Part shown: positions 50,667 to 59,545 of the stretch, piece after piece
Position numbering within the stretch: the first letter of the stretch is position 1
Layout: the number at the start of each line of letters is the position of its first letter
Assembly (NCBI GenBank): GCA_002296965.1
Contig: DBIW01000010.1
Span: forward strand, 1 to 64,000
Length of the DNA stretch: 64,000 nt
Reading direction: 5' to 3'
From: Treponema sp. UBA792
GTDB lineage: Bacteria > Spirochaetota > Spirochaetia > Treponematales > Treponemataceae
The notes under the pieces: model-generated
The model's input: the letters and a program-made list of their open reading frames with translations, nothing else
Database searches by the model: none
What the model was told of the DNA's origin: nothing
Program-made: the position numbers and the translations under genes

Positions 50667-52073
50667 ATGAATTCACAGCTTTATACTCCTGACGAGCCGA
50701 TTTCGTCCATTGCGACCGCGCTTGCTCCTGCCGCTCTGGGAATTGTCCGGGTTTCCGGAAAGGACTGCATCAGGCTTGTCTCCGGAAAATTCTCCAGAAA
50801 ACAGGCGCTGCTTGACGCGCCCGGAAATACAATTGTCTACGGATGGCTTGAGAATTCAGGAATTCCGGTGGACGAGGTTATGGTTGCGGTCTACCGCGCG
50901 CCAAAAAGTTTTACGGGCGAGGATATGGCCGAAATTTTCTGTCACGGCGGGCCTGCTGTTGTCACCGCCGTACATAATCTTATGCTTGCCTCCGGATTCC
51001 GTCAGGCATTGCCCGGAGAGTATACATTCCGCGCGTACATAAACGGAAAAACCGATCTTACAAAAGCCGAGGCAGTCCGCGAGATTATCGGAAGCAGAAC
51101 GGATGCGTCAAGAAGCCATGCCGCCGGACGTCTTGCCGGTTCGCTTTACAGGGAAATCGATTCTATAAAAAAACTTGTAACCGATACGCTTGCGGCCGTC
51201 GAGGTGGAGATTGAATATCCGGAGGACGAGGAGACGATAGCCGATACCTTTGACCGCGGAGAAATTCTTGAGGCGGTCAGACGGCTTGAATCTCTGAATG
51301 ATTCCTGGAAAGGCGAGAAGCTGTATCAGGAAGGCGCGCGTGTCGTGCTCTGCGGCCGTACCAATGCCGGAAAATCAAGTCTGTTCAATGCGCTTCTGAA
51401 GGAGGAGCGCGCGATTGTCTCTGATCTGGAGGGAACAACGAGGGACTGGATTGAAAGCTGGGCTGATTTTGACGGAATTCCCGTGCGTCTGTTCGATACG
51501 GCCGGCCTGCGGCAGACGGAAGACGTTGTCGAGAGCGAGGGCGTGAAACTTTCGCTGTCGCTCTCAAGGGAGGCTGATGCGGTTCTTTATGTGGTCGATT
51601 CCGGGGCGGGAATCCAACCTGATGATGAGGAATTCCTTTCGTCATGCGATGTTCCTGTGGTTCTTGTCTGGAACAAATGCGATTTGCCTGGTGGCTGCGC
51701 TTTGTCCCGGAAAAATATTTCCGGAATCAGAAATGCCGCGGGGCATCCGCCTTTCCGTGCGGAATTCAGGATTTCCGTAAAAAGCGGGGCCGGGCTTGAC
51801 GGAATTTTTTCCGGAATAAAGGAAATTCTTGCTCAGGGAACGACCGCCGACAGAATTCAGGCCGGACTCGGCTCGGCAAGGCAGAAGGAATCTGTGGCGG
51901 CCGCGCTTGAATCCGCACGCCATGCTCTTGTCTCCGCTGATGAGCATTACTCGCTTGATGCCGTTGTTCAGGATTTGGAGGATGTTCTCGCGTCTCTCGG
52001 TGAGGTTACAGGGGATGTGACGCCGGATGACGTGCTCGGAAGCGTTTTCTCAAGATTCTGCGTCGGAAAGTGA
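50667..52073 (+). CDS. mnmE: tRNA modification GTPase MnmE
   Basis: MnmE works with MnmG to add a carboxymethylaminomethyl (or related) group to uridine 34 of tRNAs. The 468-residue product has the folate-binding N-terminal domain (PISSIATALAPAALGIVRVSG), a helical domain, and an inserted G domain with GRTNAGKSSLFNAL (G1), EGTTRDWIE (G2), DTAGLRQTED (G3) and NKCD (G4). The invariant C-terminal cysteine is present in FCVGK. The ATG lies three bases after the DUF4015 gene, with GGAAGGACGGAATGACGG upstream, so it is translated with the envelope genes although functionally unrelated. Confidence 0.97.
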   Translation: MNSQLYTPDEPISSIATALAPAALGIVRVSGKDCIRLVSGKFSRKQALLDAPGNTIVYGWLENSGIPVDEVMVAVYRAPKSFTGEDMAEIFCHGGPAVVTAVHNLMLASGFRQALPGEYTFRAYINGKTDLTKAEAVREIIGSRTDASRSHAAGRLAGSLYREIDSIKKLVTDTLAAVEVEIEYPEDEETIADTFDRGEILEAVRRLESLNDSWKGEKLYQEGARVVLCGRTNAGKSSLFNALLKEERAIVSDLEGTTRDWIESWADFDGIPVRLFDTAGLRQTEDVVESEGVKLSLSLSREADAVLYVVDSGAGIQPDDEEFLSSCDVPVVLVWNKCDLPGGCALSRKNISGIRNAAGHPPFRAEFRISVKSGAGLDGIFSGIKEILAQGTTADRIQAGLGSARQKESVAAALESARHALVSADEHYSLDAVVQDLEDVLASLGEVTGDVTPDDVLGSVFSRFCVGK

Positions 52074-52106
52074 ATCTCCCAATAAGCATGAATTTTTTCG
52101 GCGATG

Positions 52107-52134
52107 ATTGTTTTTAGTCCTGATAAATTATAAT
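52107..52134 (+). promoter_or_regulatory. Promoter of glmS
   Basis: ATTGTT (52107-52112), a 16-bp spacer and a perfect TATAAT (52129-52134). The leader of about 60 bases is too short for a glmS ribozyme; none is visible. Confidence 0.55.
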
Positions 52135-52201
52135 ATATTGCAGTTTGAGGGATCAGAATTCTCCGCGGGTTGCGGGTTAAATTTTATATTTTGGAGTTTA
52201 T

Positions 52202-54046
52202 ATGTGTGGAATCGTCGGTTATGTAGGAAACAGGCAGGCTTCGGCCGTGCTGATAAATGCGCTGAAAAAACTGGAGTACCGTGGCTATGATTCAGCCGGA
52301 ATCGCCGTGCTTGACGGAGAAAACATCATTGTCCGCAAGGCAAAAGGCGCGCTTAAAGTCCTGGAGGCAAAAATTGCGGACGAGACAATAAGAGGTTCCC
52401 TCGGAATCGGTCATACAAGATGGGCGACTCATGGAGAGCCAAGCGATATAAACGCCCATCCGCACACAAATGCGGCCGGAACAATCTCGATAGTCCACAA
52501 CGGGATAATAGAAAATTACGCTACAATCAAGGAAAGTCTTCAGGCGAAGGGCGTTGTATTTAAAAGCCAGACGGACACGGAAGTCGTTGTTCATCTTATA
52601 AACAGCAACTACGAGAAGTTAAATGATATTTTCGGGGCGGTTCTTGACACATTGCGTCAGCTTGAAGGCTCTTATGCTCTTGCCGTTATGTGCAGCGATT
52701 ATCCCGACCGTATAATTGCCGCGCGCAAGGAGTGTCCGCTTGTCGTCGGCTTGGGAAAAGGTGAGAATCTCATCGCATCTGATGTCCCGCCCTTGTTGGA
52801 ATATACCCGCGATGTCTATTACCTTGAGGAAAGGGAGGTCGCGGTTCTTTACACCGATCATGTAGATCTTTTCAACCTTGCCGGTGAGCGTATAATAAGG
52901 AAGCCGTCCCATGTCGACTGGGATATGGAATCCGCGGAAAAGGGCGGTTATCCTCATTTCATGCTGAAGGAAATTCACGAGCAGCCGAAAGCGCTTCTGG
53001 ACACAATGCGTCCGCGCGTTGTCAGGAATAATGACGGAAAGCCGGTTGACGTGCATTTTGAGGAGATGGCTTTTGGCGATGAATGGAAGAACGCTGGAAG
53101 GATTGTCATAACTGCCTGCGGAACCGCATATCATGCCGGCGTCGTGGCAAAATATGCCTTTGAGAAACTAGCCAGGCTCAGAGTTGATGTCGATGTGGCA
53201 AGCGAATTCAGGTACAGAAATCCTATCCTTGACAAAAAAGATATTTTTATCGTGATAAGTCAGTCCGGAGAGACGGCCGACACGCTTTCCGCGCTGCGGC
53301 TCGCAAAGGCTCAGGGACTCAAGGTGATTGCGATAACAAACTGCGTCGGCTCAACTGTCACAAGGGAGGCGGATGAAGTCGTCTACACCTGGGCGGGTCC
53401 TGAGATAGCGGTCGCATCTACAAAGGCGTATACGACCCAGCTGATGTGCCTGTATCTTCTTGCTGTCAAGGCCGGAAAACTCCGCGGAATTCTTTCCGAT
53501 GATGATGTCTCGTCGTGCCTTGCCGAGCTTGAGACCGTTCCCGATAAAGTCCAGCAGATTCTTGACAACAAAGAGGTGATTCAGAAATTCGCCTCAAGGC
53601 AGTTCAACAAGGACAAGGTTTTCTACATAGGCCGTCAGTTTGACAGCGCGACAAGCCTTGAGTCCGCGCTTAAGCTCAAGGAAGTCAGTTATATGCACAG
53701 CGAGGCGTTTCCGGCAGGAGAGCTCAAGCACGGCCCGATTGCTCTTATCGACAATTCCACGCTTGTCGTGGCAATCGCTTCCGTTCCGGCTCTCTATGAC
53801 AAAATCGGCTCGAATATTGTCGAGGTGAGAACGCGCGGCGCGAATGTCCTTGTGATAACGCAGGATGAGACCGATTCTTTCCGCAACAAGGTTGATGAGG
53901 AATTCCAGATTCCGCCGGTTTCCGACACGCTTTCGTCTCTGCTTACGATTATTCCGGCCCAGCTTTTCGCCTATTACTGTGCTGTTCTCCGAGGCTTTGA
54001 TCCGGACAAACCGCGCAATCTGGCAAAAAGCGTTACCGTGGAATAA
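52202..54046 (+). CDS. glmS: Glutamine-fructose-6-phosphate aminotransferase
   Basis: GlmS makes glucosamine 6-phosphate, the first step towards UDP-GlcNAc for peptidoglycan. The 614-residue product begins MCGIVGYVG, with Cys2 as the glutaminase nucleophile once Met is removed. It has the N-terminal glutaminase domain (GHTRWATHGEPSDINAHPH) and two SIS isomerase domains (TACGTAYHAG, SQSGETADTL, AFPAGELKHGPIALI). The C-terminal KSVTVE is as expected. TTGGAG precedes the ATG by seven bases. Its stop overlaps the start of an ANTAR regulator by one base, an unusual partner. Confidence 0.97.
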   Translation: MCGIVGYVGNRQASAVLINALKKLEYRGYDSAGIAVLDGENIIVRKAKGALKVLEAKIADETIRGSLGIGHTRWATHGEPSDINAHPHTNAAGTISIVHNGIIENYATIKESLQAKGVVFKSQTDTEVVVHLINSNYEKLNDIFGAVLDTLRQLEGSYALAVMCSDYPDRIIAARKECPLVVGLGKGENLIASDVPPLLEYTRDVYYLEEREVAVLYTDHVDLFNLAGERIIRKPSHVDWDMESAEKGGYPHFMLKEIHEQPKALLDTMRPRVVRNNDGKPVDVHFEEMAFGDEWKNAGRIVITACGTAYHAGVVAKYAFEKLARLRVDVDVASEFRYRNPILDKKDIFIVISQSGETADTLSALRLAKAQGLKVIAITNCVGSTVTREADEVVYTWAGPEIAVASTKAYTTQLMCLYLLAVKAGKLRGILSDDDVSSCLAELETVPDKVQQILDNKEVIQKFASRQFNKDKVFYIGRQFDSATSLESALKLKEVSYMHSEAFPAGELKHGPIALIDNSTLVVAIASVPALYDKIGSNIVEVRTRGANVLVITQDETDSFRNKVDEEFQIPPVSDTLSSLLTIIPAQLFAYYCAVLRGFDPDKPRNLAKSVTVE

Positions 54047-54624
54047 TGGATTCGTGTCTCCTGGTCTGCGGCACAATCCGTCATGCCGAGGGATTCGCCG
54101 CCATGACCGGACTTGCAGAAACCGTTGATTTGACTGTCGGCACGGATCTTGTGGCCGCGCGCGGGCTGATTTCCGCAGGGAAATTTGATTTTTTGGTTAC
54201 GGATTACGGAATTTTTGATGAGGAGGCCGCGGATTTTTCTGTCATGGCGGCGGAAACGACAAAATCCTGTCCGCTTCTTGTCACATCGCTTCCAGAAGAT
54301 TCTCCGGCGGCTCAGGATGCATGGGATGCCGGAGTCTACGTAATCCGGCGTCCCGTTGATATTCCGGAATTCCGCAGGGCGATGAGGCTTCTGCGTTCCG
54401 TAAAGCTCCGGATGGAGCATTTTGATCGGGAAAACCGGGAACTTCAGCGGAAAATGGAGGAGTCCAAACTGATAAACAGGGCAAAATGTGTTCTGATTCA
54501 GTATCTGAACATGACCGAGGAGCAGGCGCATAAATACATCGAGAAGCAGGCGATGAATATGCGGCGCAGCAGAACTTCGGTTGCGGAGAGTATTCTGCGC
54601 ACTTATGATGAAATCGGGTATTGA
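54046..54624 (+). CDS. ANTAR-domain response-regulator-like RNA-binding protein
   Basis: The 192-residue protein has an N-terminal receiver-like fold (about 1-125). The phospho-acceptor aspartate position is kept (FLVTDYG), but the usual acidic pair near the N-terminus is missing and the invariant lysine reads as RRP, so it is a pseudo-receiver like AmiR. A coiled linker and an ANTAR domain follow (about 140-188: LINRAKCVLIQYLNMTEEQA, then AMNMRRSRTSVAESIL). ANTAR proteins bind paired hexaloop RNA and prevent transcription termination. It is coupled to glmS by a one-base overlap. I infer control of nitrogen or amino-sugar genes; the RNA targets are not identified. Confidence 0.85.
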   Translation: MDSCLLVCGTIRHAEGFAAMTGLAETVDLTVGTDLVAARGLISAGKFDFLVTDYGIFDEEAADFSVMAAETTKSCPLLVTSLPEDSPAAQDAWDAGVYVIRRPVDIPEFRRAMRLLRSVKLRMEHFDRENRELQRKMEESKLINRAKCVLIQYLNMTEEQAHKYIEKQAMNMRRSRTSVAESILRTYDEIGY

Positions 54625-54649
54625 TTTATTTTTTACAATCCGCTATATT
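54621..54649 (+). promoter_or_regulatory. Promoter of tRNA-Ala
   Basis: TTGATT (54621-54626, overlapping the ANTAR stop codon), a 17-bp spacer and TATATT (54644-54649). The predicted start near 54656 is seven bases before the tRNA. Confidence 0.7.
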
Positions 54650-54662
54650 GTAGAAACTTTTT

Positions 54663-54735
54663 GGGGATGTAGCTCACCTGGTAGAGCGACAGGTTCGCAA
54701 TCTGTAGGTAGTCGGTTCGAGTCCGATCATCTCCA
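54663..54735 (+). tRNA. tRNA-Ala (anticodon CGC)
   Basis: A complete 73-base cloverleaf: acceptor GGGGATG/CATCTCC, with the G3-U70 wobble that identifies alanine tRNAs. The D arm is GCTC/GAGC, the anticodon stem ACAGG/TCTGT with loop TTCGCAA (anticodon CGC), and the T arm GTCGG-TTCGAGT-CCGAT. The discriminator is A at 54735. CCA is not encoded. It reads GCG codons. Confidence 0.95.
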
Positions 54736-54768
54736 CTTTTATCCTATTCATTCCAAGATGGAACTCTA

Positions 54769-55674
54769 ATGTCCAGATTTCTTTCTTTCTGTCTAAGCGC
54801 GACAATCCAAAAAACCGTAACATTCGGAAATCTTGAGCTGGCGAAGGTGAACCGTTCTGAATTCTACAGGATGGACGCTTCCGGAAAGGCCGTGAATTCT
54901 GCCCGCGTGATGAATCAGCTTGAACCGGGCTGCGTGACCGCCGTGTGTCCGCTGGGCGCGAAAAATTCCGCTCTTTTTCTGGAGCTTGCGGCGCGTGACT
55001 CGATTCCTGTGCTTCATGTCGAGATTCCCGGTTACACAAGGGAATGTCTTACTCTTCTTGACAGGCTGCGCGGCACGACGACGGAAATCGTCATAACCGA
55101 ACCTGCGGATGCCGGAGACTGTTCTGAGCAGGAAGCCGGACTTGTCGGGTTTATTGACGGAATTCTTCCTTCTGTTGACGGAGTGCTGATTGCAGGAAGC
55201 CGTCCTGAGGTCTGGTCAGACGGACTTGTAGCCTGCGCCGCAAAAATGGCGGTTTCCGCCGGAAAAATCCTGCTTGCCGATTATTGCGGCGAGGATTTGA
55301 GGCGGACCCTTGCAGTATGCACGCCTTCCGTAATAAAAATAAATGAAGAGGAATTCTCAAGAACATTCGGATTTGACACGTATCTGCCGGAAGATGTGCT
55401 GATGAAGGCTGTGGCCGGAAAAAGCCGCGAATTTGGCAACATGGTTGTCGTTACGCGCGGAAAAAACGACACTTTCGCCGCGGACCACGGAGAATTCTTC
55501 CGTTTTCCTGCTGAGACGGTAAGGGCGGTGAACACGACGGCCTGCGGAGATTCTTTCAGCGCGGGATTTCTGCATGAATATGTTTTGTCCGGGAAGTTCG
55601 AGAATGCCCTTTCCAAGGGAACTTATTGCGCCGCCAGAAATGCTGAACGTGAATGTCCCGGTTCGATAGTGTGA
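54769..55674 (+). CDS. PfkB-family carbohydrate kinase (1-phosphofructokinase/tagatose kinase-like)
   Basis: The 301-residue protein phosphorylates a sugar or sugar phosphate with ATP. The PfkB signature 2 with the catalytic base is clear: VNTTACGDSFSAGFL near residue 250. A VVVTRGKNDTF strand and KINEEEF, which contact ATP in LacC/FruK-like enzymes, are also present. The N-terminal glycine-rich signature is weak, and NAAxxL-like packing is reduced to GKAVNSARVMNQL. The substrate is not predictable. Only a poor ribosome-binding site (GGA) precedes the ATG, 33 bases after the tRNA; it probably shares the tRNA transcript. znuA begins 22 bases downstream. Confidence 0.82.
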   Translation: MSRFLSFCLSATIQKTVTFGNLELAKVNRSEFYRMDASGKAVNSARVMNQLEPGCVTAVCPLGAKNSALFLELAARDSIPVLHVEIPGYTRECLTLLDRLRGTTTEIVITEPADAGDCSEQEAGLVGFIDGILPSVDGVLIAGSRPEVWSDGLVACAAKMAVSAGKILLADYCGEDLRRTLAVCTPSVIKINEEEFSRTFGFDTYLPEDVLMKAVAGKSREFGNMVVVTRGKNDTFAADHGEFFRFPAETVRAVNTTACGDSFSAGFLHEYVLSGKFENALSKGTYCAARNAERECPGSIV

Positions 55675-55696
55675 TTTGTTTGACTCTGGAAAATTT

Positions 55697-56719
55697 ATGA
55701 AAGAAAAGAACTCCTTCAATGTCATTTCCGCCGTCATGATTTTGTTTCTGTGCGGTGCGGTTCTGTCATGTTCTGCAAAAAAGAACGTTTCTCCGCGGAA
55801 ATTCAGCATGGTTGCGACCGGATTTCCGTGTTACGATTTTGCCCGCGCGGTCGCCGGAACAGGAGACGCTTCCAGAAATTACGTCTTTTTAGGAATGGAG
55901 AATACCGGCGCCGAAATCACAATGCTGATAAAGCCCGGAATGGAAGTTCATTCGTTTGATCCTTCTCCGGTGGACATAATTTCAATCCGGAATGCGGACC
56001 TTTTTGTTCATGTCGGCGGAGAAAGCGACGAGTGGGTGGAGAAAATCATGGATTCGTTTTCCGGGGCTGAAATTCCTACATTCGTTTTTATGGAAAATGT
56101 CCGGCTGCTGGAAGAGGATGAGGAGTCTGTGCTGGAGGATGAGGAAAAGCCGCACGGACACCATGGACCTGGGCACGGGGAGAATGTCCACGAGGCGGAC
56201 GAGCATGTATGGACATCGCCTGAAAATTCCGTCCTTATCGTGAATGCGCTTGCGGAGAGGCTTTCCGGGCTGAATCCGCAGAACCGGGACGCATACAGGA
56301 AAAACGCCGGAATATACACTGCGCTTATCGTGGAGCAGGCGCGGAAAATCCGGGATGTCGTGAATTCAAAGGAGGAGCGGTTCATCGTGATGGGCGACCG
56401 TTTTCCTCTCAGATATTTTGCGGACGAATTCGGAATTGAATATGTCGCCGCTTTTTCCGGCTGTTCAACTGCTGTTGAGGCCAGTCCGGCTACGCTTGCG
56501 GCTTTAATCGCCACGGTCAGGGAGAAAAAACTGCCGGCGGTGTTCACGATAGAGCTCAGCAACCGCAAGATAGCTTCCGTTGTCGCTGAGTCGTCGGGCG
56601 CGGAGGTGATTGAGCTTAATGCGGCGCACAATCTTACAAAAAAACAGTTTGATTCTGAGTTTTCGTATATAGATGCGCTTTCTGATAACGCCGATGCGCT
56701 TGCGCGCGGAATGAGGTGA
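55697..56719 (+). CDS. znuA: Zinc ABC transporter substrate-binding lipoprotein
   Basis: The 340-residue protein is a cluster A-I metal binder (ZnuA/AdcA/TroA type). The signal peptide ends in the lipobox VLSC. The mature domain includes MEVHSFDPSPVDI (first metal histidine), a His/Asp/Glu-rich loop at about 140-170 (HGHHGPGHGENVHEADEH) followed by VWTSPENS, FPLRYFADEFG, and TIELSNRK. The histidine-rich loop is typical of zinc rather than manganese binders. The ATG at 55697 is chosen over an earlier non-ATG start because it gives a proper signal peptide; TGGAAA lies upstream. It heads znuA-znuC-znuB. Confidence 0.92.
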   Translation: MKEKNSFNVISAVMILFLCGAVLSCSAKKNVSPRKFSMVATGFPCYDFARAVAGTGDASRNYVFLGMENTGAEITMLIKPGMEVHSFDPSPVDIISIRNADLFVHVGGESDEWVEKIMDSFSGAEIPTFVFMENVRLLEEDEESVLEDEEKPHGHHGPGHGENVHEADEHVWTSPENSVLIVNALAERLSGLNPQNRDAYRKNAGIYTALIVEQARKIRDVVNSKEERFIVMGDRFPLRYFADEFGIEYVAAFSGCSTAVEASPATLAALIATVREKKLPAVFTIELSNRKIASVVAESSGAEVIELNAAHNLTKKQFDSEFSYIDALSDNADALARGMR

Positions 56720-56725
56720 GCTTTT

Positions 56726-57517
56726 ATGGAAGAAAATATAATCAGCTGCCGGAATGTCACTGTAAAGTACGGTTCCTACACCGCGCTTTCTGATATTTCC
56801 TTTGATTTCCGGCGGGGGGAATATCTGTGCATCGTCGGTGCGAACGGTTCGGGCAAATCGACGCTTGTAAAGACTCTTCTTGGACTTGTAAAGCCGTTTT
56901 CCGGACAGATTGAATTTGTCCGCCACGGAACTGGTTATCTGAGCCAGCAGCATTCGGTAAGAAGGGATTTTCCGGCTTCCGTTCAGGAGGTTGTGCTTTC
57001 CGGAGTTCTCGGCGCGCGCCGCGGAATTCTGCGTTTCTGTCCTGTCTACACAAAACAGGAGAAGCTGCTTGCCCGTGAGAATGCGGAGCGGCTTGGAATC
57101 GGGACGCTTATGAGCCGCCCGTTCAGCACTTTGAGCGGCGGACAGATGCAGCGTGTCCTGCTTGCCAGAGCGCTCTGCGCATCTGGCTCATTCCTCGTGC
57201 TTGACGAGCCGGTGAACGGACTGGATCCGGTTGTGACCGATGAGCTTTATTCCGTCGTGCGCGAGCTGAACAGAAAGGATGGAGTAGGAATTCTAATGGT
57301 GAGCCACGACATCCACCGGGCGGTTCAGAATGCCACACACATCCTTCATCTTGACCACAAAATTCTTTTCTGGGGAACTTCCGCGGAATATCAGGAGACT
57401 GCCCTTTACAGAAAGATGGGCGAGGTTGAGACCTGCGCGACCCATGCCTGCACCCACTGCGGAGCCGGATGCACCGCAAGCCACATAAATATTTTTCCAG
57501 GAGCCAGCCATGACTGA
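56726..57517 (+). CDS. znuC: Zinc ABC transporter ATP-binding protein with Cys/His tail
   Basis: The 263-residue ATPase drives metal import. Walker A is GANGSGKST, the signature is LSGGQMQRVLLARAL, Walker B is FLVLDEPVNGLDP and the switch histidine is in MVSHDIH. After the ATPase core there is a tail (about residues 235-250) with the pattern CxxHxCxxCxxxC (CATHACTHCGAGC), then more histidines. This probably binds zinc or another metal and could sense cytoplasmic levels. The gene lies six bases after znuA and overlaps znuB by eight bases. Confidence 0.94.
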   Translation: MEENIISCRNVTVKYGSYTALSDISFDFRRGEYLCIVGANGSGKSTLVKTLLGLVKPFSGQIEFVRHGTGYLSQQHSVRRDFPASVQEVVLSGVLGARRGILRFCPVYTKQEKLLARENAERLGIGTLMSRPFSTLSGGQMQRVLLARALCASGSFLVLDEPVNGLDPVVTDELYSVVRELNRKDGVGILMVSHDIHRAVQNATHILHLDHKILFWGTSAEYQETALYRKMGEVETCATHACTHCGAGCTASHINIFPGASHD

Positions 57518-58331
57518 TATGATTTTGTCGCTTTTCTCGTACAGTTTTATTGTCCGCGCGCTTGTCGCCGGTTCGCTTGTCGCGTTATGTTCCGCTCTTC
57601 TTGGTGTCACGCTCGTTCTCAAACGCTATTCGATGATAGGCGACGGTCTAAGTCACGTCGGATTCGGAGCTCTTGCCGTTGCCATGGCGTTGAATCTGTC
57701 TCCGCTTGCGGTTTCTGTTCCTGTGTCCGTGCTTGCGGCGTTCCTCCTTCTGCGGATAAGCTCATCGGAGGGCGGAATAAACGGCGATGCGGCAATCGCC
57801 CTGATTTCTGCCAGTTCACTTGCGCTTGGAATTCTGATTACCAGTGCGGTCAGCGGACTCAACACCGATGTCACGTCGTATCTTTTCGGGTCGGTTCTTG
57901 CGCTTTCTAAAACCGATGTCCTGATTTCCGTCGTGCTTAGCGCCGTGGTGATTGTCCTCTTCGTCTGCTGCTACAGGAATATTTTTCTTGTGACGTTCGA
58001 CTCAACGTTCGCCACCGCCGCAGGGATAAATTCCGCCGCCTACGACCGTCTTATCGCCGTTCTGACCGCGCTCACCGTTGTCGTGGGAATGAGGCTGATG
58101 GGATCCATGATGATTTCCAGCCTGATAATTTTTCCGGCTCTTACATCCATGCGCGTGTTCAGGAGCTTTTTTTCAGTCACCGTCTGTTCCTCCGTCCTTT
58201 CCGTCATCTGTTTTTTTGCCGGAATAATGATTTCCTTTGTGTTCTCGCTTCCGGCCGGTGCCAGCATTGTCGCTGTGAATCTGGCCGCGTTCGTTATTTT
58301 CTGGCTTGCTGGAAAAATCCTCAAAAAATAG
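57510..58331 (+). CDS. znuB: Zinc ABC transporter permease
   Basis: The 273-residue inner-membrane protein of the ABC-3 family has about eight hydrophobic segments. It includes LGVTLVLKRYSMIGDGLSHV, the conserved loop that contacts the ATPase, and GINSAAYDRLIAVLTAL near residue 175. The start overlaps the znuC end by eight bases, with CAGGAG upstream. No Zur box stands out before znuA. Confidence 0.93.
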   Translation: MTDMILSLFSYSFIVRALVAGSLVALCSALLGVTLVLKRYSMIGDGLSHVGFGALAVAMALNLSPLAVSVPVSVLAAFLLLRISSSEGGINGDAAIALISASSLALGILITSAVSGLNTDVTSYLFGSVLALSKTDVLISVVLSAVVIVLFVCCYRNIFLVTFDSTFATAAGINSAAYDRLIAVLTALTVVVGMRLMGSMMISSLIIFPALTSMRVFRSFFSVTVCSSVLSVICFFAGIMISFVFSLPAGASIVAVNLAAFVIFWLAGKILKK

Positions 58332-58414
58332 GGCAAAATCCTTATTGTATGTCCGGGCTTTATAGAAGAGACTCTACGTACAACAAAAACGATAATTATC
58401 TTTTGGAGTTTCAG

Positions 58415-59389
58415 ATGATAGAGAAAAAGCCTCTTGTACGCGACTTGTATACGGCCGATCCTTCGGCGCACGTTTTTAACGGAAAAATCTACATTTATCC
58501 TTCTCATGACCGTGATATTGAAATCGAGAACAATGACAACGGCGATCAGTATGACATGACGGATTATCATGTCTACGAGATGGACAGCACGGAGACATAT
58601 CCTAGGGACTGCGGAGTCGCGCTCTCGCTGGAGGATATTCCGTGGGCATCAAAACAGGTCTGGGCACCCGACTGTGTGGAGAAGGACGGGATTTATTATT
58701 TTGTTTTTCCGGCGCGAGACAAGGACGGATTTTTCCGCATAGGAATTGCAACCTCAAAAAATCCTGCCGGGCCGTTCAAGGCTGAGCCGGAGCCTATAAA
58801 GGGAACATACAGCATTGATCCGTGTATGTTTCCGGATACGGACGGAAAATTCTATCTTACGGTCGGCGGAATCTGGGGCGGTCAGCTTGACAAATACCGC
58901 AACAATGTCTACGACGAGAACAACCGCGAGCCGGAAGGTGACGAGCCGGCTGTGTGTCCCAAAATCGCGCTGATGAAGGACAGCCTCAAGGAGCTTGCGG
59001 AGGAGCCGCGTGATCTTGTGATTACGGACGGTGACGGAATTCCGCTTAAAGGCGGCGACCATGAGCGCAGGTATTTTGAGGATCCGTGGCTTTTCAAAAA
59101 GGACGGAATTTATTATTTCACATATTCGTCCGGGGATACGCATCAGCTTCATTGGGCGACCTCATCCGATGTGTACGGGCCTTACAAGTACGGCGGAGTG
59201 ATTCTGACTCCTGTGCTCGGCTGGACCACGCACCATTCAATCCTAGAATTCAACGGAAAATGGTATATGTTCTATCACGACTGCGAGCTCTCCGGCGGAA
59301 TAAACCACAAGCGCAACATAAAATTCTGCACGCTTGAATTCAATGCGGACGGAAGCATAAAGACGATAGACGGAAGCATTGGAAAATAA
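58415..59389 (+). CDS. Glycoside hydrolase family 43 (arabinofuranosidase/xylosidase type)
   Basis: The 324-residue single-domain enzyme has the five-bladed propeller with catalytic acids in YTADPSAHVFNG (base), GTYSIDPCMFPDTDG (pKa modulator) and RYFEDPWLFKKDG (general acid). The segment MTDYHVYEMDSTE is typical of intracellular GH43 enzymes acting on arabinoxylan oligosaccharides. There is no signal peptide. GGAG lies six bases before the ATG at 58415; a longer in-frame start upstream is not supported by a ribosome-binding site. It stands alone after znuB (83-base gap) and has its own terminator. Confidence 0.88.
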   Translation: MIEKKPLVRDLYTADPSAHVFNGKIYIYPSHDRDIEIENNDNGDQYDMTDYHVYEMDSTETYPRDCGVALSLEDIPWASKQVWAPDCVEKDGIYYFVFPARDKDGFFRIGIATSKNPAGPFKAEPEPIKGTYSIDPCMFPDTDGKFYLTVGGIWGGQLDKYRNNVYDENNREPEGDEPAVCPKIALMKDSLKELAEEPRDLVITDGDGIPLKGGDHERRYFEDPWLFKKDGIYYFTYSSGDTHQLHWATSSDVYGPYKYGGVILTPVLGWTTHHSILEFNGKWYMFYHDCELSGGINHKRNIKFCTLEFNADGSIKTIDGSIGK

Positions 59390-59409
59390 TATTCCGGAAA
59401 ACAGATGGG

Positions 59410-59441
59410 ACGGCTGCCGGTGTTATGGCGGCCGTTTTTTT
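59410..59441 (+). terminator. Terminator of the second GH43 gene
   Basis: ACGGCTGCC (59410-59418) pairs with GGCGGCCGT (59427-59435; one G-U pair), followed by a run of T residues. Confidence 0.85.
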
Positions 59442-59512
59442 ATGCGGGAAAATCCTGCCGAGATGAATGAGGCCCGATTCTGGATATAGGTGTATGCATG
59501 AACCGCATAAAT

Positions 59513-59545
59513 AAAAAAAGATTCCGTGCTGACGGAATCTTTTTT
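59513..59545. terminator. Bidirectional terminator beside tRNA-Ile2
   Basis: AGATTCCGT (59519-59527), loop GCTG, ACGGAATCT (59532-59540), with an A run on the left and a T run on the right. It can end transcripts from both strands and directly follows the minus-strand tRNA. Confidence 0.85.

Noticed and set aside
52135-52200. ANTAR hexaloop target in the glmS leader
   Set aside because: No pair of stems with six-base loops and the required A1/G4 could be built convincingly.
52135-52201. glmS ribozyme in the glmS leader
   Set aside because: The leader is only about 60 bases and lacks the conserved core; the space is too short for the ribozyme.
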